DNA of 64,000 bases from an uncultured SAR86 cluster bacterium (GTDB taxonomy: Bacteria > Pseudomonadota > Gammaproteobacteria > Magnimaribacterales > D2472): assembly GCA_902557965.1 (NCBI GenBank), contig CACECK010000002.1:124001-188000 (forward strand), given 5' to 3'. Both the position numbers and the translations under genes were made by a program. Below the pieces are notes generated by a model that made no database searches, had not been told where the DNA came from, and worked only from the letters and a program-made list of their open reading frames with translations. Positions within the stretch are counted from its first letter, which is position 1. Every line of letters starts with the position of its first letter. Below are positions 19,324-28,297 of the stretch, piece after piece.

Positions 19324-19845
19324 ATGAGAAGAATAATAACGGGACATAACGAAGATGGAAGATCAATTATTACATTGGATGGGCCACCTGCAAGATCAAT
19401 TGGCGAAGATGTTGGAGGCTTGTTTGAATTATGGAACACGGACGGTAAAGATATTATTTCTAAAGATAATAATGATAGAGCTGATGAAGAGATCATCTTG
19501 TCCCCTCCAGCTGGAGGAACCAAATTTAGGTATTTTCAAATCAATCCATTGCCTGAGGGAGTGCCAGATGAAGTAATGCAGGAGATGGCAGCTCAGGCAT
19601 TTGATAATGTTGGAGCTGCTCATCACAGGATAGACACTACAAAACATCCTGCGATGCATAAGACAGAGACTATTGATTACATCATTCTTTTAAAAGGTGA
19701 CGTTACTTTAATTTTGGATGAGGAAGAGGTTAAATTAAAACCATTTGATGTTGTTGTCCAAAGAGGAACCAATCATGCTTGGGTTAACAACGGTAATGAA
19801 CCAGCTTTATTAATTGCTGTTTTAATTGATAGTAATGTTATTTAA
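19324..19845 (+). CDS. Cupin-domain protein
   Basis: A 173-residue single-cupin protein of unknown substrate. The metal-binding first motif is HPAMHKTETIDY (two histidines and a glutamate) and the second motif histidine lies in RGTNHAWVN, so the usual metal site appears intact. The N-terminal 95 residues contain GTKFRYFQI and fit a cupin of the type often annotated as a dioxygenase or isomerase relative. A strong AAGGAG precedes the ATG at 19324. It is probably cotranscribed with nagZ but has no clear functional tie to it. Confidence 0.75.
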   Translation: MRRIITGHNEDGRSIITLDGPPARSIGEDVGGLFELWNTDGKDIISKDNNDRADEEIILSPPAGGTKFRYFQINPLPEGVPDEVMQEMAAQAFDNVGAAHHRIDTTKHPAMHKTETIDYIILLKGDVTLILDEEEVKLKPFDVVVQRGTNHAWVNNGNEPALLIAVLIDSNVI

Positions 19846-19846
19846 T

Positions 19847-21655
19847 TTAAAAGCCTGCTGATCCATTCATAATTACATCGTAGTACTCATTGTCCAAAGG
19901 GGTATACGATGCTTCACCTGGTTTTTTTATAAATATCTGATCTTTATTAACCTTATCTAAATGAAACGCTTCTTCTCTTAAATCATTTTTCTTTAATTTA
20001 AAAGTTCCTGTGGTTTCAAGTTCTTCGATTATTCTGACGAAAACTGGCTGAGCATAACTTGGGAGCTTATCTGCAACGAAAGCTGAGAAATCTTCCCACC
20101 TAAATTCATTTAATTCACAATTAAATGCAACCATACCGGCTCTACCTTCGCTATTTGGTACTTTTACACCAAAAACATTTGCCATATTTACTTGATCAAA
20201 AGAATTTAAGATTTCTGCAACTTCATTTGTTGATACATTTTCAGATTTCCATCTAAAAGTATCCCCAACTCTATCAACGAATTGATAGTGTTTTCGACCT
20301 AGTGCAAATCCAACATCCATAGTCTTAATTAAGTCACCAGTATTAAACCATCTGTCTCCTTCTTCAAAGACATTTTTGATAACCTTTTCTTCACTAGCTT
20401 TTTTATCTGTGTACCCGTTGTATACAGCATTTGGTCCGATTTTAACAAGAGCCAGACCAGGTTCATGTTCTTGAGCTTCAATATATTTACCATCTCCATC
20501 AGTTTTTAATTTATCTTCAGCAACATCATATTCAAGAAGTGCTAACTCAATATTGGTCATACCAATAGTTTGATCTTTGTTAAGCAAGTTCATAAACATA
20601 CCATTGCCTTCACTCGCTCCATAAATTTCACATATCCTATCAACCTTAAATCTGTTTCGGAAACAATCCCAGAGGTCTGGTCTTAAGCCGTTACCAACCA
20701 TCTTTGATATTGGATTATTCATTTCCTCATCACATGTATCCTGAAAGCTAAGATATCTACATAGCTCTCCAACATAAACAAATGCAGTAGTATTGAATTT
20801 TTGTGCTTCCTTCCAAAAGGTAGATGCAGAAAATTTTCTTCTGATGAAGGTTGAAGCTCCAACATGAATACATGCACATAGACCTAACATTAATCCTGTT
20901 GAATGATATAGAGGCAGACAATTATACAAACAATCCTGATTGTTCATTCTATAGCCAGCTCTTGTGATATTTGTTGATGCTGCAACAATTTTAGTATTAG
21001 GAAACAAAGCCGCTTTTGGAACACCAGTAGTACCAGATGTGAATATGTAGAATGCTGTATCCTTTGCAGTAACATTTTTTATTGCTTCTGGTGTTTCAGT
21101 TTTAGTTTTATCTATGAGCTTATCAAGATCAGAAGCCCAATGTGGACATTCATAAGTGTCACCATCTTTGACCCAATATAGATTTGAACTGTCTTTTACA
21201 TTTATATCATCAAGAACTTCTTCAAGGGAGCTCATTAACTCAGCTCCAACTATACATTTTTTAGAATCTGAAGAATTTATACAATGAATAAGAGGAGCCC
21301 CGGTAAGACTAGTATTAATTAAAACCCCGATAGCACCTATTTTATTCAGTGCTAACAAAGTAATCACATACTCGGGCCTATTCTCCATAAATAAAACCAC
21401 TCGATCGCCATGAACGATTCCATCATTTACCAATTTATTAGATAAAATATTTGCAGCTTTATTTATTTCGGAATATGTCCATGTTTGCTCTTCAAAATAT
21501 ATAAAGTTTTGTTCCCCATATTTTTCTACACTTTCTTGGAATGTATGAGCCAAGGAAGCACTATCGTCTGGTTCCGGCCATTTATATTTTAATAATGGGA
21601 TTATGAAGCGAAGTTCACTTATTACTCTAAAAAACTCTGTTATATTTTTTATCAT
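19847..21655 (-). CDS. Long/very-long-chain acyl-CoA synthetase, FATP-like
   Basis: Activates a fatty acid or similar carboxylate to its CoA thioester via an acyl-adenylate. At 602 aa it has the adenylate-forming motifs TSGTTGVPK (206-214), YGASEGN and WFNTGDLI, followed by FVDRVGDTFRWKSENVSTNEV in short form, which is characteristic of the fatty acid transport protein / FadD6-like group. The N-terminal 25 residues are hydrophobic and basic and may associate with the membrane. It is a single-gene unit, divergent from the saccharopine-dehydrogenase-like gene. Confidence 0.85.
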   Translation of the reverse strand: MIKNITEFFRVISELRFIIPLLKYKWPEPDDSASLAHTFQESVEKYGEQNFIYFEEQTWTYSEINKAANILSNKLVNDGIVHGDRVVLFMENRPEYVITLLALNKIGAIGVLINTSLTGAPLIHCINSSDSKKCIVGAELMSSLEEVLDDINVKDSSNLYWVKDGDTYECPHWASDLDKLIDKTKTETPEAIKNVTAKDTAFYIFTSGTTGVPKAALFPNTKIVAASTNITRAGYRMNNQDCLYNCLPLYHSTGLMLGLCACIHVGASTFIRRKFSASTFWKEAQKFNTTAFVYVGELCRYLSFQDTCDEEMNNPISKMVGNGLRPDLWDCFRNRFKVDRICEIYGASEGNGMFMNLLNKDQTIGMTNIELALLEYDVAEDKLKTDGDGKYIEAQEHEPGLALVKIGPNAVYNGYTDKKASEEKVIKNVFEEGDRWFNTGDLIKTMDVGFALGRKHYQFVDRVGDTFRWKSENVSTNEVAEILNSFDQVNMANVFGVKVPNSEGRAGMVAFNCELNEFRWEDFSAFVADKLPSYAQPVFVRIIEELETTGTFKLKKNDLREEAFHLDKVNKDQIFIKKPGEASYTPLDNEYYDVIMNGSAGF

Positions 21656-21727
21656 GTATAAAACTAATGTATATATTTTTTATATTATAATGCGCCAACA
21701 CTTTTTTATATATAGGACTTAATTATC

Positions 21728-22900
21728 ATGAATGAAAACAAAAAATTTGATTTTGTTATATATGGAGCAACAGGCTTCACTGGAAAACTCGTTGTTGAGT
21801 ACGCTATGCAGAAATATTCAGATAATACTGATGTTTCCTGGGCAATAGCTGGAAGAAGTGTTTCTAAATTAGAAGAACTTAAAAATAAAATGAATCTTTC
21901 AGATGATATAACCATTTTTGAAGTTGATAGTGATAACCAAGAATCTATAGACAACTTAGTAAACCAAACCAAGTGTGTTTTAACTACAGTTGGACCTTAT
22001 CAATTATATGGAGAGAATATAATAAAAACATGTGTTGCTTCAGGAACCGATTATGTTGATTTATGTGGCGAACCTGGTTTTATGTTCAGAATAATAAATG
22101 AGTGTTCAGCTAAAGCAAAAGAAACTGGTTCAAGGATAATTTTCTCTTGTGGATTTGACAGTATTCCTTTTGATTTGGGTGTTCTTTATGTTCAAGAAGA
22201 AGTTATGTCAAAAATTGGTAAATATGCTGAATCAGTAAGAGGAAGAGTCAGAGTTATGAATGGTGAATTTTCAGGTGGAACTGCTGCTTCAATGAAAGCA
22301 ACAATGTCATCATTAAAATCAAATCCTGAATTAATAAATGTACTTATAAATCCTCATGGACTGTGTGAAGGTTCTCAAGGGGCTCAACAAGCTGATGATA
22401 CAAAGCCGGTATATGATGATGAGCTTGAAACTTGGGTGGCTCCATTTTTTATGGCGCCGATAAACACAAAAAACATACATCGCTCGAATAAGTTAATGGA
22501 TCATAAGTATGGAGAAAATTTTTTATATAACGAAATGTGGATAACAGGCCCTGGTGATGAGGGCAAGGCTGCTGCAGATATGATTGCATCAACCAATCCA
22601 ATTGCTGGAGATGATGTACCTGCTCCAGGAGAGGGACCATCAAGAGAAAAAAGAGAAAATGGTAGTTATGAGATTTTATTTTGTGCAGATGTTGATAACC
22701 AGGTCTTTAAGGCTTCAGTTGCCGGAGATATGGATCCTGGGTATGGCTCTACATCAAAAATGATTACTGAAAGTGCAATTTGTCTTGTTAAGGATGTTAA
22801 AGATTTGGAAGGAGGTATTTATACTCCTGCTGCATCTTTGGGAATGAAGCTGGTATATAGGTTAGAGGCAAATGCAGGACTAACTTTTAAAGTTGAGTAG
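21728..22900 (+). CDS. Saccharopine dehydrogenase-like reductase (trans-enoyl-reductase type)
   Basis: A 390-residue NAD(P)-binding protein with GATGFTGKLVVEY at residues 14-26 and the AGRSVSKLEEL block, the layout of the saccharopine dehydrogenase-like oxidoreductases that include mycobacterial trans-acting enoyl reductases. The CGFDSIPFDLG block in the middle also belongs to this group. Lysine metabolism is unlikely because the sequence lacks the catalytic domain layout of LYS9-type enzymes. It neighbours an acyl-CoA synthetase on the opposite strand, so lipid reduction is plausible but unproven. Confidence 0.75.
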   Translation: MNENKKFDFVIYGATGFTGKLVVEYAMQKYSDNTDVSWAIAGRSVSKLEELKNKMNLSDDITIFEVDSDNQESIDNLVNQTKCVLTTVGPYQLYGENIIKTCVASGTDYVDLCGEPGFMFRIINECSAKAKETGSRIIFSCGFDSIPFDLGVLYVQEEVMSKIGKYAESVRGRVRVMNGEFSGGTAASMKATMSSLKSNPELINVLINPHGLCEGSQGAQQADDTKPVYDDELETWVAPFFMAPINTKNIHRSNKLMDHKYGENFLYNEMWITGPGDEGKAAADMIASTNPIAGDDVPAPGEGPSREKRENGSYEILFCADVDNQVFKASVAGDMDPGYGSTSKMITESAICLVKDVKDLEGGIYTPAASLGMKLVYRLEANAGLTFKVE

Positions 22901-22901
22901 A

Positions 22902-23291
22902 TTAAAGTTCGCCTTTTTCTCTTAGATTTGCTCTAATTTGAGTTGCGCTTATCGAGGAGATTTCTTCTTCAAAAACTTCTTCTTCGAATTTGTAACCAAC
23001 TCCTCTACCGAAGGTAATATTAGTTATATTAGGTACCAGCATGATTTCGTAGTCTTTACCTCTTTTGTAATTATCTAATAATAAATTTTCTTCAATATTC
23101 TTACATACTGTGTCCCAGCAAAAAGGATTATCATCTTGTCCTTCTCCCCCTGAAACACCTTCAACATCTCTTACTTGAATAATCACTTGCCCAGTTTTCT
23201 CTATACATCTTTTAAAAAGTTCTTGATGACCTTTATGCCATGGCTGCCATCTTCCAAGCATTTGCACAGTTGGTTTTTTCCAATCAAACAT
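22902..23291 (-). CDS. Small nucleotidyltransferase (NMNAT/cytidylyltransferase-like)
   Basis: A 129-residue HxGH-superfamily nucleotidyltransferase: HKGH lies in GRWQPWHKGHQELF near the N-terminus, and the ISxTxIR-type motif is ISATQIR near the C-terminus. It would transfer AMP or CMP to a phosphorylated small molecule. It is shorter than NadD, CoaD or NadR. It overlaps the upstream small kinase by eight bases, which suggests a kinase/nucleotidyltransferase activation pair. The substrate is unknown. It converges with the preceding reductase gene at one base. Confidence 0.72.
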   Translation of the reverse strand: MFDWKKPTVQMLGRWQPWHKGHQELFKRCIEKTGQVIIQVRDVEGVSGGEGQDDNPFCWDTVCKNIEENLLLDNYKRGKDYEIMLVPNITNITFGRGVGYKFEEEVFEEEISSISATQIRANLREKGEL

Positions 23292-23694
23292 TATTCAAAA
23301 TTTCCCTTGCAATCATTTCATGATTCGAATCGTTCATTTCCGTAATTCTAAAATTCACATCAGAAGGCTCTTCAAACATTTTATTAGTATCCTCATACCT
23401 TCCTTCTTTAATTGTATTCATCCATATTGTTATATCAGGATCAAAATTATCTTTAGTTTTTTTTGTTGGACATACAAAATCACATATCACCATACGACCA
23501 TGTTTTTTTTCAAAATCTGCTAAATTTTTCATCCTGAGACTTTGTCTGATTCTTCCCTGTGGTGAGAAATCCCAATCATTTGCCATATCTCTGACTATAT
23601 CCGCGTTATACCAAGCAGCCTCAAGAAGGGGCTGCAGTCTTTTTGCTAAATATGTTTTACCACTTCCAGGAAGACCCATTATTAATATTTTCAT
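23284..23694 (-). CDS. Small P-loop kinase, adenylylsulfate-kinase-like
   Basis: A 136-residue kinase with Walker A GLPGSGKT (residues 7-14), an NADIVRDMAND stretch where APS kinases carry DGDNVR, FSPQGRIRQSLRM, and CDFVCPTKKTKD where they have the ISP-type loop. It is much shorter than the roughly 200-residue CysC, so sulfate activation should not be assumed. The start overlaps the methyltransferase stop, and its end overlaps the nucleotidyltransferase gene. No sulfate-assimilation genes are nearby. Confidence 0.7.
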   Translation of the reverse strand: MKILIMGLPGSGKTYLAKRLQPLLEAAWYNADIVRDMANDWDFSPQGRIRQSLRMKNLADFEKKHGRMVICDFVCPTKKTKDNFDPDITIWMNTIKEGRYEDTNKMFEEPSDVNFRITEMNDSNHEMIAREILNNV

Positions 23695-24797
23695 TATCTT
23701 AATTTCGTAATGCTAAAAATTTCATTCTTGAATTGAATAAGTTTTTCATTATCAATTGCTTTTTTAACTTTATTAAATGCACGTTGATTTTTTTCTAGAC
23801 CTTGAATATCTTTTTCAGGTATTTGACCTACATACAAAATGTTAGCCCATTTAGCATCCATATTATGGCCAAATAGTTCTGTAACAGTCTGATCAGGAGC
23901 TTTTCTAAAATTAAAAAAGTAGCTTTTTGGCATACCAAAATTAAATTTATTATTCTCAACAATCGGATTATTTTTTAGGTACTCAATAATATCTTTTGCA
24001 GTATTTGGAAATGCTTCTTTTTCTTTAAAAGCTATTTTTAAAATCTTTTGGATAGAATCTCCACCGCAAGAATGAGTTATTAAAAGCTTGCCAGACTTAT
24101 TTAACAATTTCATTAATGGACCTATTACATTATTCACTTTTATCTTCACAGAAGACGCAGCTCTGTATGCTTGTGAGGCAATAATTAGATCGTAATTATT
24201 GTTTTTATAGTCATTTTTTAGGAAGTGCTCTAGATGTCTTTTATTATCTTCACGATAAATTCTAATAATACAAGGATTTGAATAAGATGTTCTATCATTT
24301 TTATCGATCTCAATTCCCCAATTCTTCTTAATAAAATTACTTAGCTTAGTTCCAGTTATTTGAGTATTAAAGTCAAACGAGTTATCGCTTTTAAGAATTA
24401 AATTGTATTCTTTCACTTTTTTATTTTTAATCTTTGATGAGCTTTCAATATAACCAACTTCAGAAAATTTTACATTAGTCATTGTTAGTAACATGTTAGG
24501 ATGTTCTACAAATCTATCTGGCATTTTTTCTAAAGTGTTCTTTAGATCCTCATAACTAATTTCTTTTCCAGATATCAGAAGCGATGTATATGGATGATAT
24601 CTATGAAAACTTTTTATAACATTTGATGTTATTGTTCCATCTCCTGTTCCAGCATCAAGAATTCTTAGGTAAGATTTATTTAGTGATAAAGATGCAATGT
24701 GTGGATAAATTTTTGATGAAATAGCCTTCTTTTCGCTCGTGTTTTGTATGAATGATAGATACTTTAATCTATCATCAAAAAATCTTTTTTTCCCCAT
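23694..24797 (-). CDS. Probable SAM-dependent methyltransferase, unassigned
   Basis: About 367 residues. A class I methyltransferase motif I, RILDAGTGDGT, occurs about 45 residues from the start, and a later strand-like NNNYDLIIASQAY could be motif IV. The rest is not recognised and is rich in lysine and asparagine. I prefer the ATG at 24797; a TTG four codons upstream (24809) is in frame but less likely. It heads a three-gene minus-strand unit with the small kinase and nucleotidyltransferase. The methyl acceptor is unknown. Confidence 0.65.
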   Translation of the reverse strand: MGKKRFFDDRLKYLSFIQNTSEKKAISSKIYPHIASLSLNKSYLRILDAGTGDGTITSNVIKSFHRYHPYTSLLISGKEISYEDLKNTLEKMPDRFVEHPNMLLTMTNVKFSEVGYIESSSKIKNKKVKEYNLILKSDNSFDFNTQITGTKLSNFIKKNWGIEIDKNDRTSYSNPCIIRIYREDNKRHLEHFLKNDYKNNNYDLIIASQAYRAASSVKIKVNNVIGPLMKLLNKSGKLLITHSCGGDSIQKILKIAFKEKEAFPNTAKDIIEYLKNNPIVENNKFNFGMPKSYFFNFRKAPDQTVTELFGHNMDAKWANILYVGQIPEKDIQGLEKNQRAFNKVKKAIDNEKLIQFKNEIFSITKLR

Positions 24798-24908
24798 AAA
24801 AATATCCAAAAATTAGATGTATAAATGATAATCGAAATAAAGAAATAATGCATTTACTCATAGGATATTTTGAGATTAAAATAGCATAAAAATCTAGGGG
24901 GAATTTTT

Positions 24909-26063
24909 ATGACAGAATCACAGCTACCATTATTAATTGGAATAGGAACACGTGTAAGAAAATCTCCATATTATGAGTCTAATTTGAAATATGGTGTTAC
25001 AGGCTTTACTGTCTATAACAAAATGTATCTGCCAACTGCTTTCTCTGGACCTGAGAAAGAATACGAAAGTTTAATTAATGATGTTACTTTTGGAGATTTT
25101 GCTGCTGAAAGACAAATAGAAATTACTGGAGCAGATGCTTATAATTTTGTCAGGTATATCCAACCAAGAAATCTAGAAAAATGTGAAATAGGTTTTTGCA
25201 AATATATTTTGCTAACAGATAAAGATGGCGGAATTGTTAATGATGCATGTTTATTGAGACTTGAAGAAAATAAGTTTTGGATTTCGCCTGGCGATGGAGA
25301 CGTTATTCTTTGGCTCCAAGGTATAGCAATTAATTCTGGTATGGATGTTCATATTATTGAACCTGATGTTTCGCCTCTTCAAATAAGTGGACCAAAATCA
25401 GGAAAATTAATTCAAAAGTTGTTTGATGGAAAACATGATGATCTGGGTTACTACAAAGCAGCTGAAACTTCTCTAGAAGAAATTCCAATGGTAATTGCTC
25501 GAACTGGATGGAGTGGTGAACTCAGTTATGAGCTTTATCTGCAAGATAGAAATTTAGGCAACAAATTATTTGAGTTAGTTTACGAAGCTGCTAAAGAGTT
25601 TAACGGAAGAGTAATTGCCCCAAATACAATAAGAACAATCGAGGGCGGTATATTGTCTTATGGTGGCGATTTTGGCCGTGAACATAATCCTTACACTATT
25701 GGGATGGGCAGGTTGGTCGATGTAGATCAAGAAACTGATTTTATTGGTAAAGAAGCGCTTAAAAAAATAAAAGAAAATGGTTTAAAGGAAAAGTTGGTTG
25801 GCTTAGAATTAGACGGAGAACCAATAATCAAAGCACCTGAAAATTTTTGGCCTGTGCATAACGAAAATCATCAAAAAGTTGGCAGAGTCTCAAGAGCCTT
25901 TTATTCACCACGTTTAAAGAAAAATATTGCACTTGCTATAGTTGATATTGATTTCTCTTCAGAAGGAACAGATATAAATGTTTCAACTCCAAATGGAGAC
26001 TTGGCTGCAAAAGTTGTTAAATTGCCATGGTTTAATGCTAAAAAAGAAAATAAACTTGATTAA
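24909..26063 (+). CDS. GcvT-family THF-dependent methyltransferase, DmdA-like
   Basis: A 384-residue folate-binding aminomethyltransferase-family protein. The blocks GFTVYNKMYLPTAF, AERQIEITG, GGIVNDACLL, the FWISPGDGD stretch and IIEPDVSPLQISGPK resemble dimethylsulfoniopropionate demethylase (DmdA) more than glycine-cleavage GcvT, as judged from memory of those sequences. However, the GWSKQGG-type stretch I associate with DmdA reads GWSGELSYEL here, so the substrate could differ. A strong GGGGG ribosome binding site precedes the ATG. Other glycine-cleavage or DMSP genes are not in the window. A DmdA relative of altered specificity is the safest reading. Confidence 0.7.
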   Translation: MTESQLPLLIGIGTRVRKSPYYESNLKYGVTGFTVYNKMYLPTAFSGPEKEYESLINDVTFGDFAAERQIEITGADAYNFVRYIQPRNLEKCEIGFCKYILLTDKDGGIVNDACLLRLEENKFWISPGDGDVILWLQGIAINSGMDVHIIEPDVSPLQISGPKSGKLIQKLFDGKHDDLGYYKAAETSLEEIPMVIARTGWSGELSYELYLQDRNLGNKLFELVYEAAKEFNGRVIAPNTIRTIEGGILSYGGDFGREHNPYTIGMGRLVDVDQETDFIGKEALKKIKENGLKEKLVGLELDGEPIIKAPENFWPVHNENHQKVGRVSRAFYSPRLKKNIALAIVDIDFSSEGTDINVSTPNGDLAAKVVKLPWFNAKKENKLD

Positions 26064-26066
26064 TAC

Positions 26067-26594
26067 ATGAAAATAAATATATTTCTAATTTTAATTTTTT
26101 CTTTAAACTCTTTTTCTATGGTTATTGACAATTTGGATGATATTAGGGGTGATTGGGTATCTATTTCAGATCAAGTTATGGGAGGTATTTCTGAAGGTGG
26201 CTTATTTGAAATACAAGAGGATGGAAAAAATTTCTATAGGTTAGAAGGCGTTGTTAGCACCAAAAACAATGGTGGCTTCCTACAAGCTCAAGTAAGGAAT
26301 AAGAATAGTTCGCAAGTATACAAAGGTCTAAAATTAACTGTTAGAGGAACAAATGACAATTATTATGTGTGGATAAGGACACCACAATGCAGGTTTCCGT
26401 GGGATAGATATCTTGTTTCATTTCTTCCAACATCAGACTGGCAAACAATATATATACCTTTTGAAGATTTTAAAAAATCTAATGCTTATATGCGCAAAAA
26501 GATGAATTTAAAACAAATTCGAACAATTGCATTAGCGGCATATGGTAAAGATTTCAATGCACAATTAGATATAGCAAACATTGAGTTTTATTAA
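26067..26594 (+). CDS. Exported CIA30-domain protein
   Basis: A 175-residue protein with a likely signal peptide (about residues 1-18) and a CIA30 / NADH:ubiquinone oxidoreductase intermediate-associated protein 30 fold. Family blocks are WVSISDQVMGGISEG, GGFLQAQVR and the WIRTPQCRFPWDRY region. Bacterial CIA30 proteins are thought to be carbohydrate-binding-like beta-sandwiches of uncertain role. It is three bases downstream of the DmdA-like gene and directly abuts tadA. Confidence 0.78.
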   Translation: MKINIFLILIFSLNSFSMVIDNLDDIRGDWVSISDQVMGGISEGGLFEIQEDGKNFYRLEGVVSTKNNGGFLQAQVRNKNSSQVYKGLKLTVRGTNDNYYVWIRTPQCRFPWDRYLVSFLPTSDWQTIYIPFEDFKKSNAYMRKKMNLKQIRTIALAAYGKDFNAQLDIANIEFY

Positions 26595-27053
26595 TTGACC
26601 TTTTCAAATTTGGACAATGAATTTATGCAAGCAGCCATTCATCTTGCAAAAATATCTTATAAAAAAAATGAAGTGCCTGTTGGAGCAGTAGTTGTTTTTG
26701 AGAATAATATAGTTGGAAAGGGAAGGAATTCTATGATTTCGGAGAATGATGTTACTGCGCATGCTGAGATCAATGCTATTAGAGATGCATCAAGAAATTT
26801 AGGCAACTATAGATTAATTAATTGCAATATATATGTAACACTTGAACCATGTCATATGTGTGCAAAAGCAATAGCAGATGCAAGAATAGATAATTTGGTT
26901 TTTGCCACCAAGGAACCCAAAACTGGAAGTGTTGTCTCAATAGACAACATTTATGATAAAAATATATTGAATCATTGTGTTAATTACCAATACGGTTTGT
27001 TGAAAGATGAAAGCTCTAAATTATTGAAAAATTTCTTTAGAGATAAAAGATAA
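26595..27053 (+). CDS. tadA: tRNA-specific adenosine deaminase
   Basis: Deaminates wobble adenosine 34 to inosine in tRNA-Arg(ACG). The 152-residue protein carries the zinc and catalytic motifs TAHAEINAI (His and Glu) and EPCHMCAKAI (PCxxC), with VPVGAVVV before them. The start is TTG at 26595, immediately after the CIA30 stop; an ATG at 26625 would shorten the N-terminal helix. Its stop abuts the end of the convergent GNAT gene with no intervening base. Confidence 0.93.
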   Translation: MTFSNLDNEFMQAAIHLAKISYKKNEVPVGAVVVFENNIVGKGRNSMISENDVTAHAEINAIRDASRNLGNYRLINCNIYVTLEPCHMCAKAIADARIDNLVFATKEPKTGSVVSIDNIYDKNILNHCVNYQYGLLKDESSKLLKNFFRDKR

Positions 27054-27491
27054 TTAGATTTTCTTTATCATTTTAGAATGAGGGATTCCAGTATCTGAGC
27101 CCTTATATGGACCAACTACTTCATAACCTGACTTTTCGTAGAACCGAATTGCATGATCACGAGCATTCAAAATTATTGAATCTACCTTTTTCAATTTTGC
27201 ATAACTTTCTAACTCTTCGACAACCTGCTTTCCAATTCCTTTGCCTCTATGATAATCATCCACGGCCATAAATCTTATTTGTGCTTCATCAGGTGAATTA
27301 AGATGAAGTCTGCCACATGCAACTATTTTTTTATCAATCAAGCCAATAAGATGAAAGCTACTATTTTCATGCTCATCTTTTAGAGACTCAACCGACTTTC
27401 CAATAGGTTGCCTGAGAATTTTCCACCTAAATAAATCATATTTATCAAATTCTTCTTTATTATCTGGAGATTTAAAATGAATTCTATTCAC
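27054..27491 (-). CDS. GNAT-family N-acetyltransferase
   Basis: A 145-residue GCN5-type acetyltransferase. The acetyl-CoA loop is in the DDYHRGKGIGKQVV stretch (motif A, R/QxxGxG/A), and the region after it includes LNARDHAIRFYEKSGYEVVG, the usual C-terminal alpha/beta unit (given in part). The start is GTG at 27491, inside the last codons of xthA, an eight-base overlap. The substrate is unknown; ElaA-like proteins are similar in layout. Confidence 0.8.
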   Translation of the reverse strand: MNRIHFKSPDNKEEFDKYDLFRWKILRQPIGKSVESLKDEHENSSFHLIGLIDKKIVACGRLHLNSPDEAQIRFMAVDDYHRGKGIGKQVVEELESYAKLKKVDSIILNARDHAIRFYEKSGYEVVGPYKGSDTGIPHSKMIKKI

Positions 27492-28296
27492 TAAGTTCTA
27501 ACCAAACAGGACAATGATCAGATGGTTTTTCCATTGCTCTCGCATCATAATCTATTCCAACTTTTTTGATTGAATCTCTTAAATTATTAGTAATTAAAAT
27601 GTGATCAATTCTCAATCCTCTTTTTGGATTTTGATCAAACATTCTTGATCTATAGTCAAACCAAGAATAAATTGAAGCTTCTTCTGGATAAATAACTCTC
27701 CATGAATCAGTAAAGCCTAAATTTTTAATGCTATTCCACATCTCTCTCTCTTGAGGTTGAAAAGATGTCTTTCCATCTCTTAGCCATCTTTTGGCATTTT
27801 CTTCTCCGATACCTATGTCGATGTCCTCTGGGGAAACATTAAAATCTCCCATAACAATCAAATTTTTCTTTGTTTTCATTAGTGCTTCTATGTGCTCTTT
27901 TAGATCAGCATAATATTTTATTTTTTTTGGAAATTTTGTCTCGTGATTAATATTTTCTCCTTGTGGAAAATAACCATTCATAATTGTTATTTCCTTATTC
28001 CCAAATTTAAAAGTAGATTGAATAAACCTTTTTTGATCGTCCTCAGTATCACTTATGAAGCCTTTAACAGTATTTAAGGGTTTATTTTTGCTTAGAATTG
28101 CAACACCATAATGTCCTTTTTGACCCCAAAATTCTACGTGGTATCCAATTTCGTTTATCACATCTATAGGAAAGTCAGGATCATTTACTTTGGTTTCTTG
28201 CAAACCAATGACATCAGGATTCAAAGTATCCCTGAGATGCTCAATTTGATGAGGCCTTGCACGAATGCTATTTATATTAAATGAGACTATTTTCAT
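27484..28296 (-). CDS. xthA: Exodeoxyribonuclease III (AP endonuclease)
   Basis: Cleaves DNA at abasic sites and removes 3' blocking groups in base-excision repair. The 270-residue protein contains the exonuclease/endonuclease/phosphatase motifs FNINSIRAR, LQETKV (metal-binding Glu), MGDFNVSPEDID (catalytic Asp/Asn) and the C-terminal SDHCPVW with its catalytic His. It starts one base after prc ends on the same strand and overlaps the GNAT start. Confidence 0.95.
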   Translation of the reverse strand: MKIVSFNINSIRARPHQIEHLRDTLNPDVIGLQETKVNDPDFPIDVINEIGYHVEFWGQKGHYGVAILSKNKPLNTVKGFISDTEDDQKRFIQSTFKFGNKEITIMNGYFPQGENINHETKFPKKIKYYADLKEHIEALMKTKKNLIVMGDFNVSPEDIDIGIGEENAKRWLRDGKTSFQPQEREMWNSIKNLGFTDSWRVIYPEEASIYSWFDYRSRMFDQNPKRGLRIDHILITNNLRDSIKKVGIDYDARAMEKPSDHCPVWLELSE

Positions 28297-28297
28297 A

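Noticed and set aside
23284-23694. CysC (APS kinase) as a firm name for the small kinase
   Set aside because: It is about 60 residues shorter than CysC, the substrate loop differs and no sulfate genes are nearby.
24799-24871. AAAATATCC / GGATATTTT inverted repeat of 9 bases with 55 bases between
   Set aside because: A/T-rich 9-base matches at this distance are expected by chance in such DNA, and one arm lies at the methyltransferase start and ribosome binding site.
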